64,000 nt of DNA, from contig NZ_FOLS01000025.1 in assembly GCF_900112375.1 (NCBI RefSeq), forward strand, positions 62,001 to 126,000. Direction: 5' to 3'. Positions within the stretch are counted from its first letter, which is position 1. Each line of letters opens with the position of its first letter. The translations under genes were made by a program, and so were the position numbers. Under the pieces are notes generated by a model that was given only the letters and a program-made list of their open reading frames with translations, had not been told where the DNA came from and did no database searches. This document shows positions 24,400 to 33,253 of the stretch, piece after piece. Source of the DNA: Pseudomonas citronellolis (GTDB lineage: Bacteria > Pseudomonadota > Gammaproteobacteria > Pseudomonadales > Pseudomonadaceae).

Positions 24400-25305
24400 A
24401 TGGACAACTATTCGCAACTGCTGGCCTTCATCTGGGCGGTCGAACACGGCAATTTCTCCGCCGCGGCGCGCGCCCACGAGATGACGCCTTCGGCGATCAG
24501 CAAGCTGATCAGCCGCCTGGAGGATCGCCTGCAGGTGCGCCTGTTCCAGCGCGGCACGCGGAGCCTGACGCTGACCGAGGAGGGCGCCGCCTACCTGCGC
24601 AGCGCCCGCGCCGTGGTGGAGGCGATGGCCGAGGCGGACTCGCTGGCCGAGGCGCTGCCGACGCGGGTCAGCGGCACCCTGCGCATCCACACCATGACCA
24701 CCTTCGCCAAGCACCAGATAGCGCCTTGGCTGCCGGAGTTCCTCGACCGCTACCCGGCGCTGCAGGTGGAGATCCAGGTCGGCGCGCAGTACGTCGACCA
24801 GTTCGAGCAGGGCCTGGACCTGGCCATCCACAGCGGCGTGCTGCCGGACTCCAGCCGGGTGACCCGGCGCCTGGGCGAGACGCAGTGGATCACCTGCGCC
24901 GCCCCGGCCTACCTGGCGCGCTGCGGCACGCCGCGCCACCCGCAGGAGTTGCTGCGCCACCGCTGCTTCCAGTTCAGCTTCGACAGCCCGTGGAACCGCT
25001 GGAGCTTCCGCGCAGGCCCGGAGCGCCTGAGCGTGCCGGTGACGCCCGCGGCGACCTTTGCCCAGGGCGACCTGCTGCGCGACATGGCCCTGGCCGGCGC
25101 CGGCATCGTGCGCCTGGCCGACTTCCACATCGGTGCCGACATCCGCGCCGGCCGCCTGGTGCAGGTGCTGGAGGAATACCCCAGCGACCTGCGCGAGCCG
25201 GTGTACCTGATCTATGCCAACCGCAAGCACCTGAGCCCGAGGATAAAGGTCTTTCGCGACTTCCTCGAACAGCGCCTGCGGGAGGCTCCCTGGAGCCTGT
25301 CCTAG
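24400..25305 (+). CDS. LysR-family transcriptional regulator
   Basis: 301 residues from the ATG at 24400 (MDNYSQLLAFIWAVEHGNFSAAARA). The HTH segment is MTPSAISKLISRLEDRLQVRLFQR, followed by the type 2 periplasmic-binding-like effector domain. It lies in the same direction as its neighbours, between the cupin and the aminotransferase, and so may regulate the set. Its similarity to the CrgA-like subgroup rests on the N-terminal pattern only. Confidence 0.88.
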   Translation: MDNYSQLLAFIWAVEHGNFSAAARAHEMTPSAISKLISRLEDRLQVRLFQRGTRSLTLTEEGAAYLRSARAVVEAMAEADSLAEALPTRVSGTLRIHTMTTFAKHQIAPWLPEFLDRYPALQVEIQVGAQYVDQFEQGLDLAIHSGVLPDSSRVTRRLGETQWITCAAPAYLARCGTPRHPQELLRHRCFQFSFDSPWNRWSFRAGPERLSVPVTPAATFAQGDLLRDMALAGAGIVRLADFHIGADIRAGRLVQVLEEYPSDLREPVYLIYANRKHLSPRIKVFRDFLEQRLREAPWSLS

Positions 25306-25367
25306 GGCAGGCCGTTACGACCCATTCACGAGGCGCCCGCACGGCGGGCGCGATGCAGGAGTAGACC

Positions 25368-26609
25368 ATGGCCCATCTGGTGGGTGACGTATCCAGCGCC
25401 GCGCGCATTCTTCCCGACCTGGACGGCGAGAAGCTGTTCATCCAGCGGGGCAGGGGAGCCTACCTCTGGGATGCCCAGGGGCGGCGCTACATCGATACCG
25501 CGCTGGGCTTCGGCGCGGTGCTGCTCGGCCATTCCGAGCCGGCGGTGATCGAGGCGGTGGGCGCCGCCTTGCAGGACGCCGCCGCGCCGTCCTGGGCCCA
25601 CGTGCGCGAGCATGCCGCCGCCGACTGCCTGGCGCGCCACGGCGGCGCGCTCGACAAGGTGATCTTCACCAACTCCGGCAGCGAGGCGGTGCACCTGGCC
25701 TGCCGCGCGGCGCGCGCCTACACCGGCCGGCCGCGCATCGCCAAGATGGCCGCCGGCTTCGACGGCTGGTTCGACGAGGTGACACTGGGCAACGTCGGCT
25801 CCGCCGAAGCCACCTTCGCCCCTGGCGAGCGCCCGGCGAGCGAGCGCATGACGCTGCTGCGCTACAACGACTTCGACGACGTCGAGCGGCTGTTCGCCGA
25901 GCACAGCGACATCGCCGCCGTGCTGCTCGAACCCATGCTGGCCAACGCCGGCTGCATCATGGCCGCGCCCGGCTATCTGGCGCACGTGCAGCGCGTGGCC
26001 CACGCCCATGGCGCGCTGGTGATCAGCGACGAGGTGCTGATGGGCTTCCGCCGTCACGCCGGCCTGAGCAGCCTGTACGAGGGGCTGGACCCGGACCTGG
26101 CCAGCGTCGGCAAGGCCATCGGCAACGGCGTGCCGGTCTCGGCGGTGCTGGGCAAGGCGCACATCCTGGCCGGCTTCGAGGAAGGCCGGGTACTGCGCGG
26201 CGGCACCTTCAGCGGCAACCCCATGGCCTGCGCGGCCGTGCAGGCGACCCTGGCGCAGCTCGAAGACGCCGACTATGCCGCGCTGATGGCGCGTGGCGAG
26301 GCGCTTCGCAGCTGGATCGAGCGGCTTTTCCGCGAACACGGCCTGCCCCTGTCCACCAGCGGCTACGGCAACGTCTTCGGCCTCTGGCCGGCCGAGCGGG
26401 CGCCGCGGGATTTCGACGAAGCCGCGCGCATCGCCAACCCCGGCTTCAGCAAGGCGCTGCACCTGGAACTGCGCCGCGCGGGCCTGCTGCTGATGCCGTC
26501 GCCCTATGGCCGGTTGTACCTGTCCTTCGCCCACACCGATGCGGTGGTCGAGGAGATGAAGGCTGCGTTCGAGCAGGCGGTGGGGCGTTTGGTCGAGGTG
26601 CTCTTGTAG
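25368..26609 (+). CDS. PLP-dependent class III aminotransferase
   Basis: 413 residues of the glutamate-1-semialdehyde/omega-aminotransferase fold. TNSGSEAVHLACRAAR binds the cofactor phosphate, SDEVLMGFR holds the Asp that contacts the pyridine nitrogen, and Lys249 in SVGKAIGNG is the Schiff-base lysine. GGTFSGNPMACAA is the conserved phosphate-side segment. The protein either transaminates an omega-amino compound or acts as an aminomutase; the preferred substrate is not readable. The TAG stop is formed by the first bases of a REP element. Confidence 0.87.
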   Translation: MAHLVGDVSSAARILPDLDGEKLFIQRGRGAYLWDAQGRRYIDTALGFGAVLLGHSEPAVIEAVGAALQDAAAPSWAHVREHAAADCLARHGGALDKVIFTNSGSEAVHLACRAARAYTGRPRIAKMAAGFDGWFDEVTLGNVGSAEATFAPGERPASERMTLLRYNDFDDVERLFAEHSDIAAVLLEPMLANAGCIMAAPGYLAHVQRVAHAHGALVISDEVLMGFRRHAGLSSLYEGLDPDLASVGKAIGNGVPVSAVLGKAHILAGFEEGRVLRGGTFSGNPMACAAVQATLAQLEDADYAALMARGEALRSWIERLFREHGLPLSTSGYGNVFGLWPAERAPRDFDEAARIANPGFSKALHLELRRAGLLLMPSPYGRLYLSFAHTDAVVEEMKAAFEQAVGRLVEVLL

Positions 26610-27155
26610 GAGCGAGCTTGCTCGCGAACAAGCGCGGTGCCATGCGGTTCGCGAGCAAGCTCGCTCCTACGAAAAGCCGTGCTCGCCTGCAACGTAGGAG
26701 CGGAGCTTCTCCGCGATAGCCGGATGTATCGGCGCGATTCGCGGATAGGATCCGCTCCTACGCTGCCCCACCTGCGCCATTCCCATGTAGGAGCGCGCCC
26801 TGCGCGCGAAATCGCGGGCAGGGCCCGTGCGGGAATGCGTGGTGTTTTTCCCGTAGGAGCGGAGCTTCTCCGCGATAGCCGGATGTATCGGCGCGCTTCG
26901 CGGATGAGATCCGCTCCTACGCTGCCCCACCTGCGCCATTCCCTTGTAGGAGCGCGCCCTGCGCGCGAAATCGCGGGCAGGGCCCGTGCGGGAATGCGTG
27001 GTGTTTTTCCTGTAGGAGCGGAGCTTCTCCGCGATAGCCGGATGTATCGGCGCGCTTCGCGGATGAGATCCGCTCCTACGCTGCCCCACCTGCGCCATTC
27101 CCCTGTAGGAGCGCGCCCTGCGCGCGATTTCGCGGGCAGGGCCCGCTCCTACAGG
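26606..27155. repeat. REP array with three tandem 159-bp units
   Basis: A BIME (direct REP at 26606-26628, inverted copy at about 26648-26670) precedes three units starting at 26694, 26853 and 27012. Each unit has an AGGAGCGGAGCTTCTCCGCG dyad, GATGTATCGGCGCG, an inverted partner ATCCGCTCCTACG, the linker CTGCCCCACCTGCGCCATTCC and a GCGCGCCCTGCGCGCGA palindrome. The units differ at only a few positions. No gene is present; apparent open frames here are repeats of the repeat. Confidence 0.9.
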
Positions 27156-27165
27156 TTGTGGGCTT

Positions 27166-27390
27166 TCAGGCTTGCTGGCGGGCGCTTTCCTGCAGTCGCC
27201 GGGGCTCGGCGGCGGCTTCTTCGCCGGCCAGCTTCTGCGCCGCCGGCTCGTCTTCGGCGTTGACCGAGCGGCGGAAGCCCTTGATGGCTTCGCCGAGGTC
27301 GCTGCCCAGGTGCTTCACCCGCTTGCTGCCGAATACCAGCAGCGCCACCAGCAGCAGGACCAGCCAGTGTTTCCAGTCGAATATGCCCAT
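27166..27390 (-). CDS. tatA: Sec-independent translocase subunit TatA (solitary)
   Basis: 74 residues from the ATG at 27390 ([25 protein letters not shown]). It has the TatA architecture: a short N-terminal transmembrane helix, the F-G hinge, and the amphipathic helix [15 protein letters not shown] with an acidic/polar tail. TatA forms the pore that passes folded twin-arginine substrates. Neither tatB nor tatC adjoins, so this is a separate or additional tatA. Another ATG two codons upstream is possible. Confidence 0.85.
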   Translation of the reverse strand: MGIFDWKHWLVLLLVALLVFGSKRVKHLGSDLGEAIKGFRRSVNAEDEPAAQKLAGEEAAAEPRRLQESARQQA

Positions 27391-27721
27391 CGCCATGTCT
27401 CCAGATCGCGGTTCGGTTGTTGTTATTGGCGCCTGCATTTTTGGTGGGTGGGTTCTGCTGCAGAAGGCACTATCCAACAGATAACCTGGACTTTTCGTGG
27501 ATCGTGCGGGTGGCCGATCTACGGCGGGAGGGCAGGGCTGGAGACTTTTCCGCGAGGAGTGGAATTTTCTTAAGAGTATTCGCTTGGCTTGTCCGCTGAA
27601 TATTTATAACTAATTGATTTTTAAGTATTTAATTCGTGGCATGGTAATTGATTGGGGGTCGCCGGCGCGGCACGCAAGTGGCCGCGCGCCAATCCGATAA
27701 CAACAAAAGGCCGGCACTCCC
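27391..27721. promoter_or_regulatory. AT-rich promoter region of the SphA-like gene with a weak -24/-12 candidate
   Basis: About 330 bases without a gene and unusually AT-rich at 27550-27650. TGGCATG-N4-TTGAT at 27637-27652 keeps the -24 GG of a sigma-54 promoter but has GA instead of GC at -12, about 70 bases before the ATG. Coregulation with the pch-type operon is possible but the site is weak. Confidence 0.35.
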
Positions 27722-28627
27722 ATGTTCGATCAATCCGTTCGCCTTCGCGTATCCCGCCTCGCCTGCGCCATGCTCCTGGCCGGCGCCGCCACCTCGGCCC
27801 TCGCCACGGAGGGCGGCACCTCCTCCTGGCCCATGGGCATCGAGATCTACGGGATGGGCATCCTTCCACCGCCTGGCACCTACGCCCAGCTGTTCGCGGG
27901 CAACTACCTGGCCGATACGTTGCGCGACAACGGCGGCCACAAGGCCGCCGACATCGACCTGCGGGTCTCCACCCTGGTGCCGCGTTTCGTCTGGGTGACG
28001 GAGCAGAAGGTGCTGGGCGGCGACCTCGGCTTCCATGCCCTGCTGCCGCTCACCGACATGCGCCTGAACATCAAGAATGGCCCCCACGACCACAAGCGCG
28101 GCATCGGCGACGCCCACCTGGGCCCGGTGATCGGCTTCCACCCGAGCGAGAAGTTCCACGTGGCCACCGGCGTCGACTTCGTGCTGCCCACCGGCAGCTA
28201 CGACAAGGACGACATCATCAACCTGGGCACCCACTACTACACAGTGCAGGCGGTGCTGGCGATGACCTACGTGGACCCGGCGGGGCCCAACGCCGACATC
28301 CGCCTGATGCACGACTACAACTTCGAGAACCGCGCCACCGACTACCAGTCCGGCCGTGAACTGCACGCCGACTACACCCTCGGCTGGGGCATGGGCAACG
28401 GCTGGGTGCTCGGCGTCGGCGGCCACGCCTACCAGCAGATCAGCGACGACAAGCTCGATGGCCATACCGTCGAGGACTCCCGCGGGCGGACCTTCTCCAT
28501 CGGCCCGGCGGTGCAGTATGCGAGCAAGGACGGCTGGTTCTTCAGCGCCAAGTGGCAGGACGATACGGGCGTGCGCAACCGGCCGGATGGGCAGACCTTC
28601 TGGTTCAAGTTCACTACGCCGCTTTGA
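27722..28627 (+). CDS. SphA-like outer-membrane protein of aromatic catabolism (phenol MetA-degradation family)
   Basis: 301 residues. An N-terminal signal ends near ALA-T, followed by an alternating beta-strand pattern (EIYGMGILPPPGTYAQLFAGNY, GDAHLGPVIGFHP, VATGVDFVLPTGSYDK) ending in Phe-rich FWFKFTTPL, typical of outer-membrane barrels. The pattern fits the family of putative transporters found beside phenol- and alkylphenol-degradation genes. Position upstream of the sigma-54 regulator and the pch-type operon suggests passage of a hydrophobic phenol. The substrate is inferred. Confidence 0.75.
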   Translation: MFDQSVRLRVSRLACAMLLAGAATSALATEGGTSSWPMGIEIYGMGILPPPGTYAQLFAGNYLADTLRDNGGHKAADIDLRVSTLVPRFVWVTEQKVLGGDLGFHALLPLTDMRLNIKNGPHDHKRGIGDAHLGPVIGFHPSEKFHVATGVDFVLPTGSYDKDDIINLGTHYYTVQAVLAMTYVDPAGPNADIRLMHDYNFENRATDYQSGRELHADYTLGWGMGNGWVLGVGGHAYQQISDDKLDGHTVEDSRGRTFSIGPAVQYASKDGWFFSAKWQDDTGVRNRPDGQTFWFKFTTPL

Positions 28628-28644
28628 AGGGGCGGGGGTTCTTC

Positions 28645-28975
28645 GTAGGAGCGAGCTTGCTCGCGAACAGATTCCGCAGCGGGGCTCATTCGCGAGCAAG
28701 CTCGCTCCTACGAGAAGCCGTGCCTGCCTGAACCGTAGGAGCGGAGCTTCTCCGCGATAGCCGGAACCACCGGCGCGATTCGCGGATGAGATCCGCTCCT
28801 ACGCTGCCCCGCCTACGCCATTCCCCTGTAGGAGCGCGCCCTGCGCGCGAATCGCGGGCAGGGCCCGCTCCTACACTCTCCGGCAAACACAACGCCCGTA
28901 GGATGGGTTGAGCGAAGCGATACCCATCACCATGGCCCGATGGGTATCGCAAGCTCAACCCATCCTACGAAAAGC
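28645..28975. repeat. REP/BIME array, mixed families
   Basis: A facing REP pair occupies 28645-28667 and about 28689-28711. It is followed by one unit of the AGCTTCTCCGCG / ATCCGCTCCTAC type, one GCGCGCCCTGCGCGCG palindromic unit and one GTAGGATGGGTTGAG / CAACCCATCCTACG unit. It separates the convergent SphA-like and regulator genes. No gene is seen. Confidence 0.85.
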
Positions 28976-29007
28976 GCCTCGGCGCAGTTCGCAAGACAGC
29001 TGCGGCT

Positions 29008-30858
29008 TCAGCGCCCCTTCAACCGGTAGCTGACCTGGGCGCGGCTCATGCCGAGCATCTGCGCGGCGGCGGTGATGTTGCCGCCGGTGCGTTCCATCGC
29101 CACCTGCACCAGGCGTCTTTCCACGTCTTCCAGGGAGATGCCGAGGGTCGGGTTGCGGCCGGAGACGAAGGCGAGCAGGCTGGCCAGTTCGGGTTCTTCC
29201 ACGGCCTTGCCGGGCGCTGCTTCGGGCGTCGCTGGCGCCTGCTCGGGCTGTTCGCCGCCGGCTTCGGCCAGGGGGCGCGTCAGCCGGCCTTCCGCCGTCA
29301 GCCCTATGGGCGCGGCGATCGGTGCGGCGCCGCCTTCGGCCAGGTGGATGACATCCATCACCTCGCCATCGGCGGCGGCGATGACGCCGCGTTCGATGAG
29401 GTTCTGCAGCTCGCGGATGTTGCCCGGGAAGCGGTAGGTCAGCAGCGCGTTGACCAGGCGTGTGCTGAAGCCCGCCAGTTGCCGGCCGTGGCGCAGGCTG
29501 AACTTGCGCAGGAAGTAGCTCATCAGCAGCGGGATGTCTTCCCGGCGCTCGCGCAGCGGCGGCAGGTGGATGGGGAAGACGTTCAGGCGGTAGAACAGGT
29601 CCTCGCGGAAGCGCCCGGCCTCCACCTCGCGGCGCAGGTCGAGGTTGGTGGCCGCGACCACCCGCACGTCCACGCGGATCGCCGTGGTGCCGCCGACCCG
29701 CTCCAGCTCGCCCTCCTGCAGCACGCGCAGGATCTTGCTCTGCGCGGCCAGGCTGAGGGTGGCGATCTCGTCGAGGAACAGGGTGCCGCCGTTGGCCCTT
29801 TCGAAGCGCCCGGGCCGCGAGCGTTCCGCGCCGGTGAAGGCCCCGCGCTCGACGCCGAACAGCTCGGCCTCCACCAGGTTCTCCGGCAGGGTCGCGCAGT
29901 TCAGCGCCACCAGCGGCCCCTGGCTGCGCTTGCTGGCCTGGTGCAGGGTGCGGGCGAAGAGTTCCTTGCCCACGCCGGATTCCCCGGTCAGCAGCACCGT
30001 CGCCTGGGTCGGCGCCACGCGCTGCAGCAGTTGGCTGGCGGCCATGAAGGCGGCGGAAATGCCGACCATCGGCTGGTCATCGTCGGGGCTGGGCAGCGTG
30101 GCGACCGTGGTCGCCTGGCTGCTGCCGTAGGTGCTGCGGCCGAGGAAGTCGCTGGCGTCCAGGTGGGCCAGGTCGGCGTCGATGTCGTCCCATTCCTCCG
30201 CCGGCTTGCCGATGATGCGGCAGGCGTGGTGGCCCATGGCGCGGCACTCCACCTCGCGGAACACCACCAGGCGCCCGAGCAGCGACGAGGCATAGCCGCT
30301 GGCGTAGCCGATGCCCATCCAGCACGAGGGCTCGCTGCCCAGGCCGTAGGTGGCGATGTGTTCGTCGGCCTCCAGCGAGTTGTGCCAGAAGAACTCGGAG
30401 TAGAAGTGGCCGATGCTGGTGTCGATCTCGAAGTTGATCGGCTCGACGTTGACCATCCCTTCGAGCATGTGCAGGCGCGGCCCGGCGCTGTACAGGCTGG
30501 CGTGGTCGCCCTCGGGCCACTGCTCGCTGACCTGCGCCGCGTCGCGCGCGCCGGCCTGCCAGCCGATGCGGGTGAGCAGGCCGCGGGCCTTGTCCAGCCC
30601 CTGGGCCTCGATCAGTTCGCGGCGGATGGCGCCGAAGGCGGAGCCCTGCAGCAGCATCATGCGCTGGCCGCACAGCCAGATGCTGCCGTCCTGGGGAGAG
30701 AAGGCCACGGTCTCGGCCAGTTGCTCGGCAGAAGGCAGGCCCCGTGGATCGAATTGGCAGGCGCGGTCGACGATCAGGCGTTTCTGCCGGCTGAGCATGT
30801 GCCGGAAGAACTCTTCGTCCACCGCGCGCCCGTGTTTGCCCGGATTTGTAATAGTCAT
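29008..30858 (-). CDS. Sigma-54-dependent activator with V4R sensor domain (XylR/DmpR family)
   Basis: 616 residues from the ATG at 30858 (MTITNPGKHGRAVDEEF). Order: XylR-type N-terminal plus V4R sensor region (about 20-230, with WMGIGYASGYASSLLGR and CRAMGHHACRIIG), a linker, then the AAA+ domain with Walker A GESGVGKE, the sigma-54 contact loop GAFTGA, and DEIATLSLAAQSKILRVLQ. A Fis-type HTH closes it (NITAAAQMLGMSRAQVSYRLK). Family members bind phenolic effectors directly. It is divergent from the pch-type operon, whose promoter carries a -24/-12 site, so it is the likely phenol-responsive activator. Confidence 0.92.
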   Translation of the reverse strand: MTITNPGKHGRAVDEEFFRHMLSRQKRLIVDRACQFDPRGLPSAEQLAETVAFSPQDGSIWLCGQRMMLLQGSAFGAIRRELIEAQGLDKARGLLTRIGWQAGARDAAQVSEQWPEGDHASLYSAGPRLHMLEGMVNVEPINFEIDTSIGHFYSEFFWHNSLEADEHIATYGLGSEPSCWMGIGYASGYASSLLGRLVVFREVECRAMGHHACRIIGKPAEEWDDIDADLAHLDASDFLGRSTYGSSQATTVATLPSPDDDQPMVGISAAFMAASQLLQRVAPTQATVLLTGESGVGKELFARTLHQASKRSQGPLVALNCATLPENLVEAELFGVERGAFTGAERSRPGRFERANGGTLFLDEIATLSLAAQSKILRVLQEGELERVGGTTAIRVDVRVVAATNLDLRREVEAGRFREDLFYRLNVFPIHLPPLRERREDIPLLMSYFLRKFSLRHGRQLAGFSTRLVNALLTYRFPGNIRELQNLIERGVIAAADGEVMDVIHLAEGGAAPIAAPIGLTAEGRLTRPLAEAGGEQPEQAPATPEAAPGKAVEEPELASLLAFVSGRNPTLGISLEDVERRLVQVAMERTGGNITAAAQMLGMSRAQVSYRLKGR

Positions 30859-31141
30859 AAGGCAGTTCAAGAAGACGCAGGCTGGTCTGGGGAGTATGCC
30901 GGCCCGGCCACGGCGGTCAATCGGATTCCAGTCCGAGGGGGAGGGGCGGCGAGCGCAAAACGTACGATAACCGCACGAAATCCCGTTTTTGGCCGCGTCC
31001 GTCGAGCTTTCTCCAGCGCCGCGATTTTCTCTGCACAAAATTCCGCGGCCGCCGTGCCGCCAGCGCGAAAGGCGCCGTAGAAGTCTTCCGATAAAATCAC
31101 AACTATTTGTTTTTAAAGGATATTTTTACGGATAGCGCAGC

Positions 31142-31157
31142 TGGCACGATAGTTGTT
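31142..31157 (+). promoter_or_regulatory. Sigma-54 (-24/-12) promoter of the pch-type operon
   Basis: TGGCACG-ATAG-TTGTT matches the TGGCACG-N4-TTGCW consensus in all but one key base. It lies about 230 bases before the first gene and downstream of the divergent sigma-54 activator gene. CAAAACG (30956-30962) and CGTTTTTG (30984-30991) form an inverted pair about 150 bases upstream and are a possible activator site. Confidence 0.75.
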
Positions 31158-31387
31158 AATGCCGAAACACTTGCAACTGAAAAATCCATAACAAGAAACC
31201 GGTGATTTCGACATGAACATCCTCCGCGCTTTCCGCCATGCCCGTGCACTAGCCCATCCCGCCCTTGCCCGGCGCCGCCCGGCCCGCCCCGGCGACTGAC
31301 CTTCGCCCAGCCCGTTTCCCTGTTTCCGTGGCCTTCGCCCAGGCCGGCGGCGGCCGTCCCTCGTCCAGACAAGAGGCACCAGCAACG

Positions 31388-32863
31388 ATGAGCACCAGAC
31401 CCCAGCCCTACCAGAACCTCGACCTGCAGCCGATCGCCGGCGCCTGGCGCGCCGGCGGCAGCGGCCGGCACATGGAGGTCCTCGACCCCTACAGCGGGCA
31501 GAGCCTGCTGCGCCTGGCCCTGGCTGACCGCGCCGACCTTGACGCCGCCTATGCCAAGGCCGCCGAGGCCCAGGTGGCGTGGGCCGCCAGCGCGCCCGCC
31601 GAACGCGCCCGGGTGATGCTCGAAGCGGTGCGCATCCTCGATGCGCGCCGCGAGGAGATCATCGACTGGCTGGTCCGCGAATCCGGCAGCACCCTGCTCA
31701 AGGCGCAGATCGAATGGGGCGCGGCGCGCGCCATCACCCTGGAGGCGGCCAGCCTGCCGAACCGCGTGCACGGGCGCATCGTCGCCTCCAACGTGCCGGG
31801 CAAGGAAAGCCGCGTGTACCGCGTGCCGCTCGGGGTGGTCGGGGTGATCAGCCCGTGGAACTTCCCGCTGCACCTCACCCAGCGTTCGCTGGCCCCGGCC
31901 CTGGCCCTGGGCAACGCCGTGGTGGTCAAGCCGGCCAGCGACACCCCGGTGTCCGGCGGCCTGCTGCTGGCGCGCGTGTTCGAGGAGGCCGGGCTGCCGG
32001 CCGGCGTGCTCAGCGTGGTGGTCGGCGCCGGCAGCGAGATCGGCGACGCCTTCGTCGAGCACCCGGTGCCGGCCTTCATCTCCTTCACCGGCTCGACCCA
32101 GGTCGGGCGCAACATCGGCCGCATCGCCAGCGGCGGCGCGCACCTCAAGCACGTGGCCCTGGAGCTGGGCGGCAACAGCCCCTTCGTGGTCCTGGCCGAC
32201 GCCGACATCGAGCAGGCGGTGAACGCCGCGGTGGTGGGCAAGTTCCTCCACCAGGGGCAGATCTGCATGGCGATCAACCGCATCATCGTCGAGCAGCCGG
32301 CGCTGGAGGCCTTCACCCGGCGCTTCGTCGAGCGCGTCCAGGCGCTGCCCTATGGCGATCCGCGCAAGCCGGAAACCGTGGTCGGCCCGGTGATCAACGA
32401 CCGCCAGCTGCAGGGCCTGCGCGAGAAGGTCGCCAAGGCCCTCGACGAGGGCGCGCGCCTGCTGGTCGGCGGCGAGCCCCAGGGCAACGTCATGCCGCCC
32501 CACGTGTTTGGCGACGTGCACGCCGGCATGGAGATCGCCCGCGAGGAAATCTTCGGCCCGCTGGTGGGCATCCAGGCCGCGCGCGACGCCGAGCATGCGC
32601 TGGAGCTGGCCAACGGCAGCGAATACGGCCTGTCCAGCGCGGTGTTCACGTCGAGCCTGGAGCGCGGCGTGCAGTTCGCCCAGCGCATCCACGCGGGCAT
32701 GACCCACGTCAACGACATGCCGGTCAACGACGAACCCAACGCGCCCTTCGGCGGCGAGAAGAACTCCGGCCTGGGCCGCTTCAACGGCGACTGGGCGATC
32801 GAGGAATTCACCACCGACCACTGGATCACCCTGCAGCACTCGCCGCGGCCCTATCCCTTCTGA
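31388..32863 (+). CDS. pchA: Aromatic aldehyde dehydrogenase (4-hydroxybenzaldehyde/vanillin type)
   Basis: 491 residues from the ATG at 31388 ([11 protein letters not shown]). ALDH features: [22 protein letters not shown] for NAD binding, [10 protein letters not shown], catalytic Glu259 in ALELGGNSP and nucleophile Cys293 in GQICMAINR. It would oxidise the aldehyde produced by the following flavocytochrome to the carboxylate (4-hydroxybenzoate from 4-cresol, vanillate from creosol). First gene of an operon ordered pchA-pchC-pchX-pchF. Symbol assigned from gene order; the sequence alone cannot separate 4-hydroxybenzaldehyde from vanillin preference. Confidence 0.82.
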   Translation: MSTRPQPYQNLDLQPIAGAWRAGGSGRHMEVLDPYSGQSLLRLALADRADLDAAYAKAAEAQVAWAASAPAERARVMLEAVRILDARREEIIDWLVRESGSTLLKAQIEWGAARAITLEAASLPNRVHGRIVASNVPGKESRVYRVPLGVVGVISPWNFPLHLTQRSLAPALALGNAVVVKPASDTPVSGGLLLARVFEEAGLPAGVLSVVVGAGSEIGDAFVEHPVPAFISFTGSTQVGRNIGRIASGGAHLKHVALELGGNSPFVVLADADIEQAVNAAVVGKFLHQGQICMAINRIIVEQPALEAFTRRFVERVQALPYGDPRKPETVVGPVINDRQLQGLREKVAKALDEGARLLVGGEPQGNVMPPHVFGDVHAGMEIAREEIFGPLVGIQAARDAEHALELANGSEYGLSSAVFTSSLERGVQFAQRIHAGMTHVNDMPVNDEPNAPFGGEKNSGLGRFNGDWAIEEFTTDHWITLQHSPRPYPF

Positions 32864-32907
32864 GCGGCCGGCGGCCCCACCAATCCAATAACAAGATGGA
32901 GTACGAA

Positions 32908-33243
32908 ATGTCCTTATCCTTCGACAGCCCGGCTGTGAAACGGACCTTCGCTGCTTGCCTTTGCGTGCCCTTGCTCGTGCTGGCCGGTAGCGCCTTCGCC
33001 GACGGTGACGGCGTGTGGAAAGGCGGCGCCAACGTCTACGAGAAAGTCTGCGGCCGCTGCCACGAGACCGGCATCGGGCCGGAGCTGAAGGGGCGCCAGC
33101 TGCCGTCGCCCTACATAGTCGCGGTGGCGCGCAACGGCCTGCGGGCGATGCCGGCCTGGCCCGCCTCCTTCATCGACGACAAGGCGCTGCAACAGGTCGC
33201 CGACTACATCTCGCAGGCGCCCGCGCCGGCGGCCAAGCCCTGA
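32908..33243 (+). CDS. pchC: c-type cytochrome subunit of 4-cresol dehydrogenase-like flavocytochrome
   Basis: 111 residues from the ATG at 32908, six bases after GGAG. A Sec signal ends near AFA-D. The haem site is CGRCH (residues 48-52), and the Met in RAMPAWP is the likely axial ligand. In the 4-cresol and eugenol hydroxylase families this small periplasmic cytochrome takes electrons from the FAD subunit and passes them to azurin or another cytochrome. It lies 44 bases after the aldehyde dehydrogenase. Confidence 0.87.
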   Translation: MSLSFDSPAVKRTFAACLCVPLLVLAGSAFADGDGVWKGGANVYEKVCGRCHETGIGPELKGRQLPSPYIVAVARNGLRAMPAWPASFIDDKALQQVADYISQAPAPAAKP

Positions 33244-33253
33244 GGAGCGCGCC

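Noticed and set aside
26694-27155. Regularly spaced repeats that could suggest a CRISPR array
   Set aside because: The 159-base period units are nearly identical throughout with no unique spacers, contain REP dyads and have no cas genes nearby.
31213-31299. A 28-codon frame ([16 protein letters not shown]...) in the leader of the pch-type operon, as a possible leader peptide
   Set aside because: It has no clear ribosome binding site, a composition typical of random GC-rich DNA, and no attenuator-like hairpin following it.
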